NCBI RefSeq assembly: GCF_020171985.1
Contig: NZ_JAIVAL010000010.1
Span: forward strand, 1 to 64,000
Direction of reading: 5' to 3'
Source of the DNA: Halobacillus halophilus
GTDB lineage: Bacteria; Bacillota; Bacilli; Bacillales; Halobacillaceae
DNA length: 64,000 nt
In this document: positions 54,006 to 62,311 of the stretch, one piece after another
How the letters are laid out: each line of letters begins with the position of its first letter
How positions within the stretch are numbered: the first letter of the stretch is position 1
Position numbers and translations under genes: made by a program
Notes under the pieces: generated by a model
What the model saw: only the letters and a program-made list of their open reading frames with translations
Databases searched by the model: none
Told to the model about the DNA's origin: nothing

Positions 54006-54365
54006 TTATTGCTGTGGCTCTTCCGGATTTCCGTAAAGCTCTTCCAACGGCTTAGTGATGATTTTACTAACATCATTGATAACCGTGTTCAAGCGCTGCT
54101 CTTCTTCCATCAGTTTAGAAATCTGAGGGTGCTGTTGAACAAGTTCAACAACTTTACGAGCTTCTTCAACTTCTTCTTCAGAAATCTCTTCACCTTGCAT
54201 TTGTTTCTGTTGAAGAGTTACTTGGGTCTGACGGAAATCTTCAAACATTTTTTTAGCAGCTTCATCATTCATAACTGCTTCGTAAGCTTCTTTCAAGCTT
54301 GTGAATTCCTCACTGTTTCTAATTGCTTTTTCAAGATCATACGCGTGATCGTAGATATTAGACAT
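54006..54365 (-). CDS. yheA: YlbF/YmcA-family protein YheA
   Basis: A 119-residue all-helical protein of the YlbF/YmcA (com_ylbF) family, recognised by YDLEKAIRNSEEFTSLKEAY, FEDFRQTQ and LVQQHPQISKLMEEEQRLN. Relatives YlbF and YmcA act in RNA processing and developmental regulation; YheA itself has no settled function. AGGAGG precedes the ATG. It lies next to yheB as in B. subtilis. Confidence 0.9.
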   Translation of the reverse strand: MSNIYDHAYDLEKAIRNSEEFTSLKEAYEAVMNDEAAKKMFEDFRQTQVTLQQKQMQGEEISEEEVEEARKVVELVQQHPQISKLMEEEQRLNTVINDVSKIITKPLEELYGNPEEPQQ

Positions 54366-54449
54366 AATTAAAAGCCTCCTAAATGGTTTCGTTCTTTGAC
54401 TCCTACACCACTATAACAAACTGAAGATGTGATGTATAGGAATCCCTAT

Positions 54450-55586
54450 TTATCCGAGAAATAAAACAATTAAACCCTGCAGCAATCCAATTAGACCACC
54501 AAGCAATGCCCCTAGATATGTGATCATTTTGAATTCCCGCCGGGAGATTCCAAGAACCATTTCCTCCAGCCGATCAACCTGAAAAGCTTCCACTTCTTCC
54601 TGTACAATTTCTGAAAGGTGCATGGATTCCATCATACTTTCCATCTTACCGGATAATAGAACGCTTGCCTTCTTAACGAGAAGAGGCACGAATTCCTGAA
54701 GAATTTTATGCTGATAAGGTTTGGACCATTCCGCTACCGTTTTCTGAAGCCATTCTTCAAGCGGAAGGGCTTTCGCGACGGCTTGCCCTAATGTATGACC
54801 AACGGCCGTTCGCCCGATCTTATCTTCATAAAACCCTACAGGCTGCTTCATCGCCCGCTGTAGTTCGGACTGAAGCATGCCCCTGAGCCAGTAAGTCATT
54901 TCTTTATCTGAAACGTAACGAATAATCGCAGGGTAGATGCGCTCTGTAATCCCGTCCGGTCCCATAAAAGAGGAAATCATATTTCCAAGAAACCCTTGGT
55001 TATCCAGATAATTGTCTATTAGTGCAGTTACTTTATATCTGCCTTCTGGACTTTGAAAGTACAATGTAACCTGCTCTTGAATATGATCAGCCAGCTGATC
55101 CGCTCCCACCTCAATTTTTTCTTTCCATTCATAGGAGAGGAGATTTTCCAAGGTTTCTTCCCGGTAGTTATCCATTACAGAATGATAGCGATTCTCTACC
55201 CAGCTGGAAATCGACTGTTCAAGATGAATCGTATTCATGTCCAGGTCAAGTTCCTCAAGCATCTCTTGAAGAGTGGCCGGATGGTTAAGTATTTTCTCAA
55301 TCTCTTCTTGAGCCCATTCCGTCATTTGGGTTTGGAAAGCAGGCCGTTCCAGTTTACGACGCAGACCTTCTGCGGTCAGTAAATGCTCGACCACCATTCG
55401 CCCCAATTGTCTGGCGAGTTCTTTCTGTCTCTTTGGAATCAATCCAGGGGTGAAAGGCAGGCGGAAATTCTTAATATACAACGCACGATAAGGTCGAAAA
55501 AGCATCTTTATAGCAAGGGAGTTGGTCAGTCCTCCGATTAACGCACCGATTCCTATCATCATTAACACGAGCAATACAGGATTCAT
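54450..55586 (-). CDS. yheB: DUF445 membrane protein YheB
   Basis: A 378-residue protein of the DUF445 family. Hydrophobic helices lie at the two ends (about residues 3-28, IGIGALIGGLTNSLAIKMLF, and 352-377, YLGALLGGLIGLLQGLIVLF), with a long soluble helical middle. FRPYRALYIKNFRLPFTPGL, IPKRQKELARQLG is the family hallmark. Function unknown; a spore-related role has been suggested for relatives. It probably shares a transcript with yheA 84 bp downstream. Confidence 0.9.
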   Translation of the reverse strand: MNPVLLVLMMIGIGALIGGLTNSLAIKMLFRPYRALYIKNFRLPFTPGLIPKRQKELARQLGRMVVEHLLTAEGLRRKLERPAFQTQMTEWAQEEIEKILNHPATLQEMLEELDLDMNTIHLEQSISSWVENRYHSVMDNYREETLENLLSYEWKEKIEVGADQLADHIQEQVTLYFQSPEGRYKVTALIDNYLDNQGFLGNMISSFMGPDGITERIYPAIIRYVSDKEMTYWLRGMLQSELQRAMKQPVGFYEDKIGRTAVGHTLGQAVAKALPLEEWLQKTVAEWSKPYQHKILQEFVPLLVKKASVLLSGKMESMMESMHLSEIVQEEVEAFQVDRLEEMVLGISRREFKMITYLGALLGGLIGLLQGLIVLFLG

Positions 55587-55727
55587 GGGTACAACCTCTC
55601 TTTATTTAATCTCACCCAAGTATAAGACATTTCAAGGGTTGTGCCAATTTTTATGTAAAAAATCCGCCTGCTTATCATTTCCTTTAGCTTTAGCTCTAAT
55701 AAATATCGATATTGTTTTTTGCGGAAA

Positions 55728-56036
55728 AACTCCTATTACTTTAAGACTCAGTTTCGAGATAAGTGGGTCCGTTACTTTTTGTGGAAGAGGGCTGGCGGGG
55801 AAATAACTCGTCTTGTTCTATCACCCAGACACTCGAGACATAAGCCGTTCATCAACGGACGGAAAGACCACCGTCCTTTTGATGCTCGGCTTATGCTGGT
55901 CGTGTCTTGCGGGGTGATGCCACATTTGAACACTTTCCTATGGCTCTACACGACGCAGGGCCGGAAAGCGAGCCGTTCCCTGGAGCCCCTTCTCCACACA
56001 ATATCTCGGAACTGAGTCTTCAACTATCCGGCCCTC
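55728..56036 (-). repeat. Dispersed inverted-end element, copy 5, with a long inner hairpin
   Basis: The outer flank AACTCCTATTACT is at 55728-55740 and the left inverted end TTAAGACTCAGTTTCGAGAT at 55741-55761. The right end TATCTCGGAACTGAGTCTTC is at 56002-56023 and the outer flank CCGGCCCTC ends at 56036. The left 80 bp match the reverse of copy 1. An inner stem folds CATAAGCCG (55839) against CGGCTTATG (ending 55895), with ATCAA/TTGAT and GGACGG/CCGTCC inside and TCACCC/GGGTGA outside. It lies between yheB and a small gene. Confidence 0.85.
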
Positions 56037-56163
56037 TTCTTAAATAAGCGTCCTATGGGCAATCATTACATTATATAGGAAATATAAAAATCCATGAGGG
56101 CATCTTTTGAAACCTTCATGGTTCTTTTATTACGGGACAAACTAATAAGGGAGGTGAATTGTT

Positions 56164-56340
56164 ATGAAGAAAAATGAAAACAATCGAGTTCCTGAAGGAA
56201 AAGATAAGTATGAACTTGATGTCGATCGCATGATCAACGAAGGAATGGCCGGAGGAACTGTGAAACCCGTACATGGGCATGAACAACTTGGTGAAGCACA
56301 CGAAATTCCAGAACAGCCCAAAAGAAATTCCCAGCACTAA
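56164..56340 (+). CDS. Small hydrophilic protein, unknown
   Basis: A 58-residue protein starting MKKNENNRVPEGKDKYELDV and ending KRNSQH. It has no membrane segment and no Cys. GGGAGGTGA lies 7-8 bases before the ATG, a very strong ribosome site, and codon use is normal. It is rich in charged residues with conserved-looking Gly-Gly and His in the middle (GMAGGTVKPVHGHEQLGEAH). I do not recognise a family. It stands between a repeat element and the convergent CstR-like gene. Confidence 0.65.
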   Translation: MKKNENNRVPEGKDKYELDVDRMINEGMAGGTVKPVHGHEQLGEAHEIPEQPKRNSQH

Positions 56341-56354
56341 CGATTGGCAAAGAT

Positions 56355-56391
56355 GAAAAAAGCCGGTGATGCTTCGTACATCTCCGGCTTT
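56355..56391 (-). terminator. Terminator after the CstR-like gene
   Basis: AAAGCCGG-t-GAT pairs with ATC-t-CCGGCTTT. The minus-strand side ends in six T, so it mainly serves the regulator gene, though the small plus-strand gene also runs into it. Confidence 0.75.
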
Positions 56392-56394
56392 GTG

Positions 56395-56676
56395 TTATCG
56401 GCTTTTTACAATCATTTGTACAGCTTCATTAATTAAATCTTCTGCAGATTCGCCTTCTTCATGGGCTTCCCTGATGCAGCCTTCCAGGTTTTTGGCTACA
56501 ATATATCCGATCGCACGATCCATAGCTGAACGGGCGGCTGATAGCTGAGTTATGACATCTTTACAGTCTTTATCTTCATCCATCATTTTTAATACGCCTC
56601 TGACTTGTCCTTCAATTCGCTTTAAACGGTTTTTTGTTTCCTGACCGTATAAATTACTGTCTTTCACTTGTTCCAT
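56395..56676 (-). CDS. CsoR-family repressor, CstR-like (persulfide-type)
   Basis: A 93-residue all-helical repressor of the CsoR/FrmR (DUF156) family. The copper-sensing CsoR triad is Cys-His-Cys. Here Cys38 (KDCKDVITQLS) and Cys67 (NLEGCIREA) are kept, but the His position is Asn63, the pattern seen in the persulfide sensor CstR. LKRIEGQVRGVLKMM and SAEDLINEAVQMIVKSR also resemble CstR. No sulfide-detoxification genes lie nearby. AAGGGAG precedes the ATG. It is divergent from the yxkF-like gene. Confidence 0.82.
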   Translation of the reverse strand: MEQVKDSNLYGQETKNRLKRIEGQVRGVLKMMDEDKDCKDVITQLSAARSAMDRAIGYIVAKNLEGCIREAHEEGESAEDLINEAVQMIVKSR

Positions 56677-56807
56677 AGAGGAACGACTCCCTTCTATACC
56701 TATAAATTAGGCCTATACCATAAACCCATCTGCGGGGTGCTGATTTTAAGTTTATTGTGCAATGTACTACTATAATAGTAAAGAATCTATAAAAAAGGAA
56801 GATATTC

Positions 56808-57704
56808 ATGACCATAATTGCCGAGCTTAAAGCTATCTACCCTTCATTAATCATATCAGATCCTGAAGGAACCGACCATTCCGATGCCTACAATTGGTAT
56901 TTAACCCCTTCAATGGACACTATTGGTATTTCAAAAGAAGAAACGGAGACACGAGATACCAAACTTCTTTCCGTTTTTCTCACTCCAGCACCGGTTGATC
57001 TTCCGGCAGAAACGGAACGGGAAACGGCCTGGAATGACTTTTTAAAAGGCAGCCAGGATCAACTGGCAATTCAGTGGCCAATTCAATATCGGTTTGTGTT
57101 CTTTTCAATAGCGAACCTTCCTGAAGATAAAGAATCCTTTCAAGAAGCGTTCCAATCCCTTTTCCCGAGAAAAATGCCAATTATATGGGAAAACAGTGGA
57201 GAAGGATTTATTATTGAAGAAATTCATGAAAAGAACCAGGAGCCCTTATCTTTCCAAGGGATTGTGGATGTACTAATGAGTGATTTTTACACCAATATCC
57301 AGTTCTATATCAGTGAATTCTCTCAGGATATCCCTTCTTCGCCATCCATCTATAAGTGGGCGGCCTACTGTCATACGATTGCCTTAAAATACCGGATTGA
57401 TTCGGCCGTTACTTATAAGGAGGTTATGCCTTATTTGTTTATCGAAGCGATTCCCGAGCATCAGTGGGAGCATATTCATCGGTCTATCTTTCAGGATATT
57501 AAGAAAGATAAAGACCTATTGCAGACTATTAAAGTTTTTCTTCAATCCGGCTCCAATGCGACCCTGGCAGCTAAAAACCTTTACATGCACAGGAATAGTC
57601 TTCAATACCGGGTCGATAAATTTATTGAGAAAACAGGTATAGATGTGAAACAGTTTGAAGGAGCCATGATTACGTATCTCGCCTTGATCACTCTGGATCA
57701 CTAA
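56808..57704 (+). CDS. PucR/CdaR-type regulator (YxkF-like)
   Basis: A 298-residue protein ending in a PucR-type helix-turn-helix (DLLQTIKVFLQSGSNATLAA, then KNLYMHRNSLQYRVDKF, about residues 235-290). The N-terminal part is not recognised. It directly precedes msmX, and in B. subtilis the PucR-type gene yxkF sits beside msmX, so it may control sugar-transport ATPase supply. AAAGGAAG precedes the ATG. A perfect 17-bp inverted repeat overlaps its stop codon. Confidence 0.75.
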   Translation: MTIIAELKAIYPSLIISDPEGTDHSDAYNWYLTPSMDTIGISKEETETRDTKLLSVFLTPAPVDLPAETERETAWNDFLKGSQDQLAIQWPIQYRFVFFSIANLPEDKESFQEAFQSLFPRKMPIIWENSGEGFIIEEIHEKNQEPLSFQGIVDVLMSDFYTNIQFYISEFSQDIPSSPSIYKWAAYCHTIALKYRIDSAVTYKEVMPYLFIEAIPEHQWEHIHRSIFQDIKKDKDLLQTIKVFLQSGSNATLAAKNLYMHRNSLQYRVDKFIEKTGIDVKQFEGAMITYLALITLDH

Positions 57705-57746
57705 CAAAGTGCACAAAGATCAATGACGAATCTTTGTGCACTTTGT
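57704..57746. repeat. Perfect 17-bp inverted repeat between the PucR-type gene and msmX
   Basis: ACAAAGTGCACAAAGAT (57704-57720) and ATCTTTGTGCACTTTGT (57730-57746) are perfect reverse complements with a 9-nt loop. There is no T run after it, so it is a weak candidate for a rho-independent terminator. It may act as an mRNA-stabilising stem, an attenuator or an operator. Confidence 0.7.
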
Positions 57747-57788
57747 CCATTTACCCATTTTTCAGAATTCGCTACACTGTAAACAGTA

Positions 57789-57803
57789 AAGAAAGCGATT
57801 TCA
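57789..57803. promoter_or_regulatory. Candidate catabolite-responsive element before msmX
   Basis: AAGAAAGCGATTTCA matches the cre consensus WTGNAANCGNWNNCW with one mismatch (A for T at position 2). It lies 25 bp upstream of msmX. Confidence 0.35.
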
Positions 57804-57827
57804 AAAAACACATTGGAGTGACTCATA

Positions 57828-58925
57828 ATGGCAGAATTGAAACTCAATAATATCGAAAAAGTTTATGATAAGAATGTAAAAGCAGTTGAAGACTTTAATT
57901 TAGATATCAATGATAAAGAATTCGTCGTATTCGTAGGTCCATCTGGTTGCGGTAAATCTACAACGCTAAGAATGATTGCAGGACTTGAAGAAATAACCGG
58001 CGGCGACTTTCTGATTGATGATAAACGTATGAACGACGTAGCACCGAAAGACCGGGACATCGCGATGGTTTTCCAGAACTATGCTCTTTACCCTCACATG
58101 AACGTTTATGACAACATGGCTTTCGGATTGAAGCTTCGTAAAATGGACAAAAAAGAGATTGAGCAGCGTGTAAACAATGCAGCCAACATTCTTGGTCTGG
58201 AAGCTTTACTTGACCGTAAACCGAAAGCTCTCTCAGGTGGTCAGCGTCAGCGTGTTGCGCTTGGACGTGCCATCGTTCGTGATGCTAAGGTATTCCTGAT
58301 GGACGAACCGCTTTCCAACCTGGATGCTAAACTTCGTGTACAAATGCGTGCGGAAATTCAAAAACTTCACCAGCGTCTGCAAACTACAACAATCTATGTA
58401 ACACACGACCAGACAGAAGCGATGACAATGGCCACTCGACTTGTCGTTATGAAAGACGGCATCATTCAGCAAGTCGGTAAGCCAAAAGATGTTTATGACA
58501 AACCAGAGAATGTTTTTGTAGGCGGATTTATTGGTTCACCAGCCATGAACTTCCTGCAGGGTACCTTAGAAGAAGGTAAAGTTGACCTTGGTACCGTCAA
58601 GATTACGGTTCCAGAAGGAAAAATGAAGACGCTTCGTGAACAGAACTATGTAGGAAAAGAACTGATCCTTGGCGTTCGTCCAGAAGATATGCACGATGAG
58701 CCGGTATTCATTGATGCTAACCAGGACAAGAAGATTACAGCGCATATCGAAGTAGCTGAAATGATGGGATCTGAGTCTTACCTTTATTCTCGACTTAATG
58801 ATCAGGAATTTATTGCTCGTGTAGACTCCCGTACAGATATTAACGGCGGTGAAGACATCGAGCTTGCAATTGATATGAACAAAGTTCACTTCTTCGATAA
58901 AGATTCTGAATTACGTATCCGCTAA
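57828..58925 (+). CDS. msmX: Multi-sugar ABC transporter ATPase MsmX
   Basis: A 365-residue ATPase of the MalK/UgpC/MsmX group that energises several carbohydrate importers. Walker A is GPSGCGKSTTLRM, the signature ALSGGQRQRVALGRA, Walker B VFLMDEPLSNLDA. The C-terminal regulatory OB-like TOBE domain starts near residue 240 (GSPAMNFLQGTLEEG, ILGVRPEDMHDEP). No permease or binding protein is adjacent, as usual for this shared ATPase. GGAGTG precedes the ATG. Confidence 0.95.
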   Translation: MAELKLNNIEKVYDKNVKAVEDFNLDINDKEFVVFVGPSGCGKSTTLRMIAGLEEITGGDFLIDDKRMNDVAPKDRDIAMVFQNYALYPHMNVYDNMAFGLKLRKMDKKEIEQRVNNAANILGLEALLDRKPKALSGGQRQRVALGRAIVRDAKVFLMDEPLSNLDAKLRVQMRAEIQKLHQRLQTTTIYVTHDQTEAMTMATRLVVMKDGIIQQVGKPKDVYDKPENVFVGGFIGSPAMNFLQGTLEEGKVDLGTVKITVPEGKMKTLREQNYVGKELILGVRPEDMHDEPVFIDANQDKKITAHIEVAEMMGSESYLYSRLNDQEFIARVDSRTDINGGEDIELAIDMNKVHFFDKDSELRIR

Positions 58926-58933
58926 TAGCTATA

Positions 58934-58962
58934 GCGCAGCTCTTAAGAGCTGCGCTTCTTTT
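58934..58962 (+). terminator. Terminator after msmX
   Basis: GCGCAGCTC pairs with GAGCTGCGC around a TTAA loop and is followed by TTCTTTT. Confidence 0.85.
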
Positions 58963-59197
58963 ATGAACTTTGAACGTCTTGGAGGTCACACTTGCGGCAT
59001 ATAAACAAATGAATACATTCATCTGTTATTGAAGAATCTTCATCCCCGTCGACCAGATTTGTCCATTTTTGATCCAGGTACGGGCTATAATCATCCAGAA
59101 AATCAGTAATTCTACCCCGATCCTCCATCTTTCCGTTGCACTTAGGACATGTTTTTTCTGTCTTACCCCAGCCATTACAAATCCCGCATTCCTGCAT
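58961..59197 (-). CDS. Small zinc-ribbon-like protein, unknown
   Basis: A 78-residue protein. The N-terminus has two Cys-x2-Cys knuckles (CGICNGWGKTEKTCPKCNG) and the C-terminus a third (ICRKCD). This resembles the DnaJ-type zinc centre in miniature, but no J-domain is present. The middle is acidic (LDDYSPYLDQKW, VDGDEDSS). AGAAG lies before the ATG at 59197; a GTG three codons upstream is the alternative. It follows the SASP gene on the same strand. Confidence 0.65.
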   Translation of the reverse strand: MQECGICNGWGKTEKTCPKCNGKMEDRGRITDFLDDYSPYLDQKWTNLVDGDEDSSITDECIHLFICRKCDLQDVQSS

Positions 59198-59241
59198 ATG
59201 ATGCACTTCTTTCCGCAGTCATAAATTTGAATTTTCCCCAC

Positions 59242-59271
59242 AAAATAAAGAGGAAGGGCGCACCCTTCCTC
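59242..59271 (-). terminator. Terminator after the SASP gene
   Basis: On the minus strand GAGGAAGGG pairs with CCCTTCCTC around a 4-nt loop and is followed by TTTATTTTG. Confidence 0.7.
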
Positions 59272-59286
59272 CTTCGTCACACATAT

Positions 59287-59505
59287 TTATTTTTGTTGTT
59301 GTCCGTACTGCTGTCCACCGAACTGTTGTTCAGCCATTTGTACAAGACGCTTAGTGATTTCTCCACCTACAGAACCGTTAGCACGGGAAGTAGAATCAGC
59401 ACCAAGCTGTACTCCGAATTCTTGAGCGATTTCGTATTTCATTTGGTCTAGAGCTTGTTGCACACCAGGTACTACTAACTCATTTGAACTGTTGTTGTTA
59501 GCCAT
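59287..59505 (-). CDS. Alpha/beta-type small acid-soluble spore protein
   Basis: A 72-residue DNA-binding spore protein. The germination protease site is EIA in [15 protein letters not shown]. The second conserved block is [19 protein letters not shown]. The C-terminus is Gln- and Gly-rich. Alpha/beta SASPs coat spore DNA and protect it from UV and heat, then feed outgrowth. AGGAGGTGAG precedes the ATG. This shows the organism forms endospores. Which paralogue (ssp letter) cannot be told. Confidence 0.95.
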   Translation of the reverse strand: MANNNSSNELVVPGVQQALDQMKYEIAQEFGVQLGADSTSRANGSVGGEITKRLVQMAEQQFGGQQYGQQQK

Positions 59506-59629
59506 GTTGTCTCACCTCCTGTGTAAAAGTAGTATGAGCCGGTATTGTATTTTTTATGTCAAAAAAATTACTGGAAATTAATGGAGGGTTTTCAACAGAC
59601 TCATTCCATGGCTAACAACAATTAAATCT

Positions 59630-61018
59630 CTATGCGTTTGGCTTTGTCATTGCCTTTGGATCAACGTATTCATCAAACTGCTCAGCAGTTAAAATACCAG
59701 ATTCCACGGCTGTTTCTTTTAATGTTTGATTTTTTTCAAAAGCCGTTTTAGCAATCTTGGCTGCATTCTCATATCCAATATGAGGATTAAGAGCGGTTAC
59801 GAGCATAAGCGAATCGCGGAGATTCTTTTCAATTTGCTCGTGGTTCGGTTCAAGTCCGCGAACACAGCGCTCTTCAAATGACACCATACTGTCCGCAAGA
59901 AGCTGGGCGGATTGAAGGAAGTTATAAGCAATCACTGGTTTAAATACGTTCAGTTCAAAATTCCCCTGACTCGCTGCAAAACCAATGGTCGCATCATTTC
60001 CCATAATTTGTGCGGAAACCATAGTGACTGCTTCACTTTGAGTAGGATTAACTTTCCCTGGCATGATGGAACTTCCCGGTTCATTAGCTGGAATGGTAAT
60101 TTCGCCAATCCCGCATCGAGGTCCACTCGCGAGCCAGCGAACATCATTCGCAATCTTCATTAGATCTGCAGCTAATGCTTTAAGCGCACCATGAGTATGC
60201 ACAAGCTCATCGTGAGATGTGAGCGCGTGAAATTTATTCGGTGCTGAAACAAATTCTTTACCGGTAACTTCATTGATTTTGGCAACGACTTGCTCCGAGA
60301 AATCTTCATGAGCATTTAACCCTGTCCCAACGGCTGTACCGCCAATTGCAAGGTCTTTTACATACTTCGTACTATCTTTAATCATATTTTCAGTTTTATC
60401 TAACATACGATGCCAGCCGCTGATTTCCTGCCCTAGAGTAAGAGGCGTTGCGTCCTGCAGATGGGTACGTCCAATCTTTACAATCTCGTCAAACGCTTCC
60501 ATTTTTTCTTTTAAGGTATCTTTTAGTTGAGTTAATGCAGGAAGAACCACATCCTCAAGTTTCTGAACAGCTCCTATGTGCATAGCTGTCGGGTAAGTAT
60601 CGTTAGAACTTTGTGATTTATTCACATCATCATTCGGGTGCAGGCGCGTTTCGCTTTCCTGTTTTTTAAGCCATTCATTTCCTACATAAGCAATAACTTC
60701 GTTCACGTTCATATTAGATTGCGTGCCGCTTCCTGTCTGCCAAACGACAAGAGGAAAATGCTCTTCAAGATCACCGGAAATAATTTGATCCGCAGCGTGT
60801 TCAATAGCATCTGCTTTCTCTTCTTCCAATAATCCCAATTCAAAATTGGCTCTCGCAGCACTCTTTTTTAAAATCGCAAAGCCTTCGATAACTTCTTTTG
60901 GCATTTTTTCATTACCGATCGGAAAGTTCTGTTTACTTCGCTGGGTCTGCGCTCCCCAATATTTTTCACTCGGTACTTGTATCTCACCAATTGTATCTTT
61001 TTCTATACGGTAATCCAT
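59630..61018 (-). CDS. fumC: Class II fumarate hydratase (FumC)
   Basis: A 462-residue TCA-cycle enzyme that converts fumarate to malate. The fumarase/aspartase signature is [16 protein letters not shown] near residue 315. [32 protein letters not shown] and the C-terminal [18 protein letters not shown] are the other conserved blocks. Length and the absence of iron-sulfur cysteines mark class II. AGGAGG precedes the ATG. It appears monocistronic, with no clear terminator. Confidence 0.96.
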   Translation of the reverse strand: MDYRIEKDTIGEIQVPSEKYWGAQTQRSKQNFPIGNEKMPKEVIEGFAILKKSAARANFELGLLEEEKADAIEHAADQIISGDLEEHFPLVVWQTGSGTQSNMNVNEVIAYVGNEWLKKQESETRLHPNDDVNKSQSSNDTYPTAMHIGAVQKLEDVVLPALTQLKDTLKEKMEAFDEIVKIGRTHLQDATPLTLGQEISGWHRMLDKTENMIKDSTKYVKDLAIGGTAVGTGLNAHEDFSEQVVAKINEVTGKEFVSAPNKFHALTSHDELVHTHGALKALAADLMKIANDVRWLASGPRCGIGEITIPANEPGSSIMPGKVNPTQSEAVTMVSAQIMGNDATIGFAASQGNFELNVFKPVIAYNFLQSAQLLADSMVSFEERCVRGLEPNHEQIEKNLRDSLMLVTALNPHIGYENAAKIAKTAFEKNQTLKETAVESGILTAEQFDEYVDPKAMTKPNA

Positions 61019-61135
61019 GATAAATCCTCCTTATTTTGTTCATCCGCTCCTCCATTATTGTATCAAGAATCTTTTGAACATTCATCTCAAGCTTAAATTT
61101 AAAAAAACAATTTTCGATAATTTATTATCAGATTA

Positions 61136-61164
61136 TTTACAATTTTCAGTTTTTAGTGTATAGT
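61136..61164 (+). promoter_or_regulatory. Sigma-A promoter with no gene directly behind it
   Basis: TTTACA (61136-61141) and TATAGT (61159-61164) are exactly 17 bp apart. A ribosome-site-like AAAGGAGG follows at about 61180, but no ATG, GTG or TTG stands at a usable distance. A terminator lies at 61287-61317. Confidence 0.55.
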
Positions 61165-61170
61165 GAGTTT

Positions 61171-61318
61171 TAATAAAAGAAAGGAGGCAGAAACAATCGT
61201 ACTTAATACCACAAGGAAGGAGGTCCCCGGTAAAAAGCATTATTGTTTTTGCTCGATCTTTTCAAATGGTCCAGTTAGGTGGGAATAAAAAGAGTCTGTC
61301 TGTACAGGCTCTTTTTTA
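61171..61318 (+). ncRNA. Candidate short transcript (small RNA or leader) of about 150 nt
   Basis: The segment runs from a well-formed promoter to a terminator. It holds two purine-rich Shine-Dalgarno-like sequences, AAAGGAGG (about 61180-61187) and AAGGAAGGAGGT (about 61213-61224), without a standard start codon at the right distance. It could be a small RNA, a leader of the downstream phospholipase-like gene, or a micro-ORF with an unusual start codon. No known riboswitch or T-box pattern was seen. Confidence 0.35.
61287..61318 (+). terminator. Terminator of the short transcript upstream of the phospholipase-like gene
   Basis: AAAAAGAG-t-CTGT pairs with ACAG-g-CTCTTTTT around a 4-nt loop, ending in six T. 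It lies about 50 bp before the next gene. Confidence 0.75.
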
Positions 61319-61366
61319 ATGAATTCTTTTCAAATTCCTTTATAATAAAGTTTGGAGGTGAGAATC

Positions 61367-62278
61367 ATGCCAAATATTTGGACACATATCTTATTTGTCG
61401 ATCAATTATGCAACGAGCTGAATCGAAATGATCTTATTCAGACTTCCGGCCATTCTCTTCATTTAGGAGCACAGGGACCGGATCCGTTCTTTTACCATAA
61501 TTTCCTGCCTTTTTCTCAAGACGAACACGTGGATGAAGTGGGGATGAGATTACATACCGAACAATGCGGCCCACTCTTAATAGACATGATTGAGCGGGGT
61601 GCTTATCATAAGAATCACCTTCAGGCCTTCATTCTTGGATTTGTAAGTCACCACATTCTTGACCGCCACACTCACCCTTATATCCATTACCATGCAGGTT
61701 ATGAGTCCAATAAACATCAGGAGCTGGAAACCATCATTGACACGATTATGCTTGATCGCTTCCGTTCTATAAAAACTTGGAAGAATCCAGTTCACAAAGA
61801 AATAAAAAGCAGATCGCTGCCTTCTATTGCTCAACTGATGGACTTGCTCCTGGACACGCATTTCCCAGGCTTATCGGAAGACTATCCTGATAACTTTATT
61901 CACCAGTCCTACCGCCATATTCAGTTAGCACAGCGTGTGCTGTATGACCCCTGGAAATGGAAAAACAAATACTTCGGTTCCCTGGTCTCTTCTTTTTCTC
62001 ATCAACCGGTTAACGATGACAAGGATTATCTCAATGAGCAAAAAAGCCGCTGGCACCACCCAGCGACTAATGAGCCTCATACGTCTTCTTTTCTTGACCA
62101 TTATGAAGAGGCCCTCGCGGAAGGAAAACTTCTGTTCCAGCTCATTTTATCTTATTGGGAGGAACCCAGTAGAAGCCGCCTTGATGAAATAAAAGTCGTT
62201 CTGGGCAACCGCTCGTATGACACAGGAGCTCCTCTATCAGAAGGACTCGTCAACCGTTTCAGCAATCCCATCGTGTGA
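61367..62278 (+). CDS. Zinc-dependent phospholipase C-like protein
   Basis: A 303-residue protein of the zinc-dependent phospholipase C family (PF00882-type). Metal-binding His/Asp residues appear as MPNIWTHILFVDQL at the N-terminus, GPDPFFYHNF, and GFVSHHILDRHTHPYIHY (H-x3-D-x-H-T-H). No signal peptide is visible, so it is probably cytoplasmic, unlike secreted phospholipases. TTGGAGGTG precedes the ATG at 61367, and TATAAT lies at about 61341-61346. The substrate is unknown. Confidence 0.82.
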   Translation: MPNIWTHILFVDQLCNELNRNDLIQTSGHSLHLGAQGPDPFFYHNFLPFSQDEHVDEVGMRLHTEQCGPLLIDMIERGAYHKNHLQAFILGFVSHHILDRHTHPYIHYHAGYESNKHQELETIIDTIMLDRFRSIKTWKNPVHKEIKSRSLPSIAQLMDLLLDTHFPGLSEDYPDNFIHQSYRHIQLAQRVLYDPWKWKNKYFGSLVSSFSHQPVNDDKDYLNEQKSRWHHPATNEPHTSSFLDHYEEALAEGKLLFQLILSYWEEPSRSRLDEIKVVLGNRSYDTGAPLSEGLVNRFSNPIV

Positions 62279-62311
62279 ATTTTTGCAATACCTCCAAATG
62301 GATTTTTAGAG

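Noticed and set aside
59026-59280. Alternative minus-strand frame over the zinc-ribbon gene
   Set aside because: It runs out of frame through the Cys-rich gene, whose own frame has regular CxxC spacing and a ribosome site.
61190-61320. Possible T-box or riboswitch upstream of the phospholipase-like gene
   Set aside because: GGTGGGAATA before a terminator recalled a T-box, but there is no AGGGTGGNACCGCG sequence or specifier structure, and the downstream gene is not an amino-acid gene.
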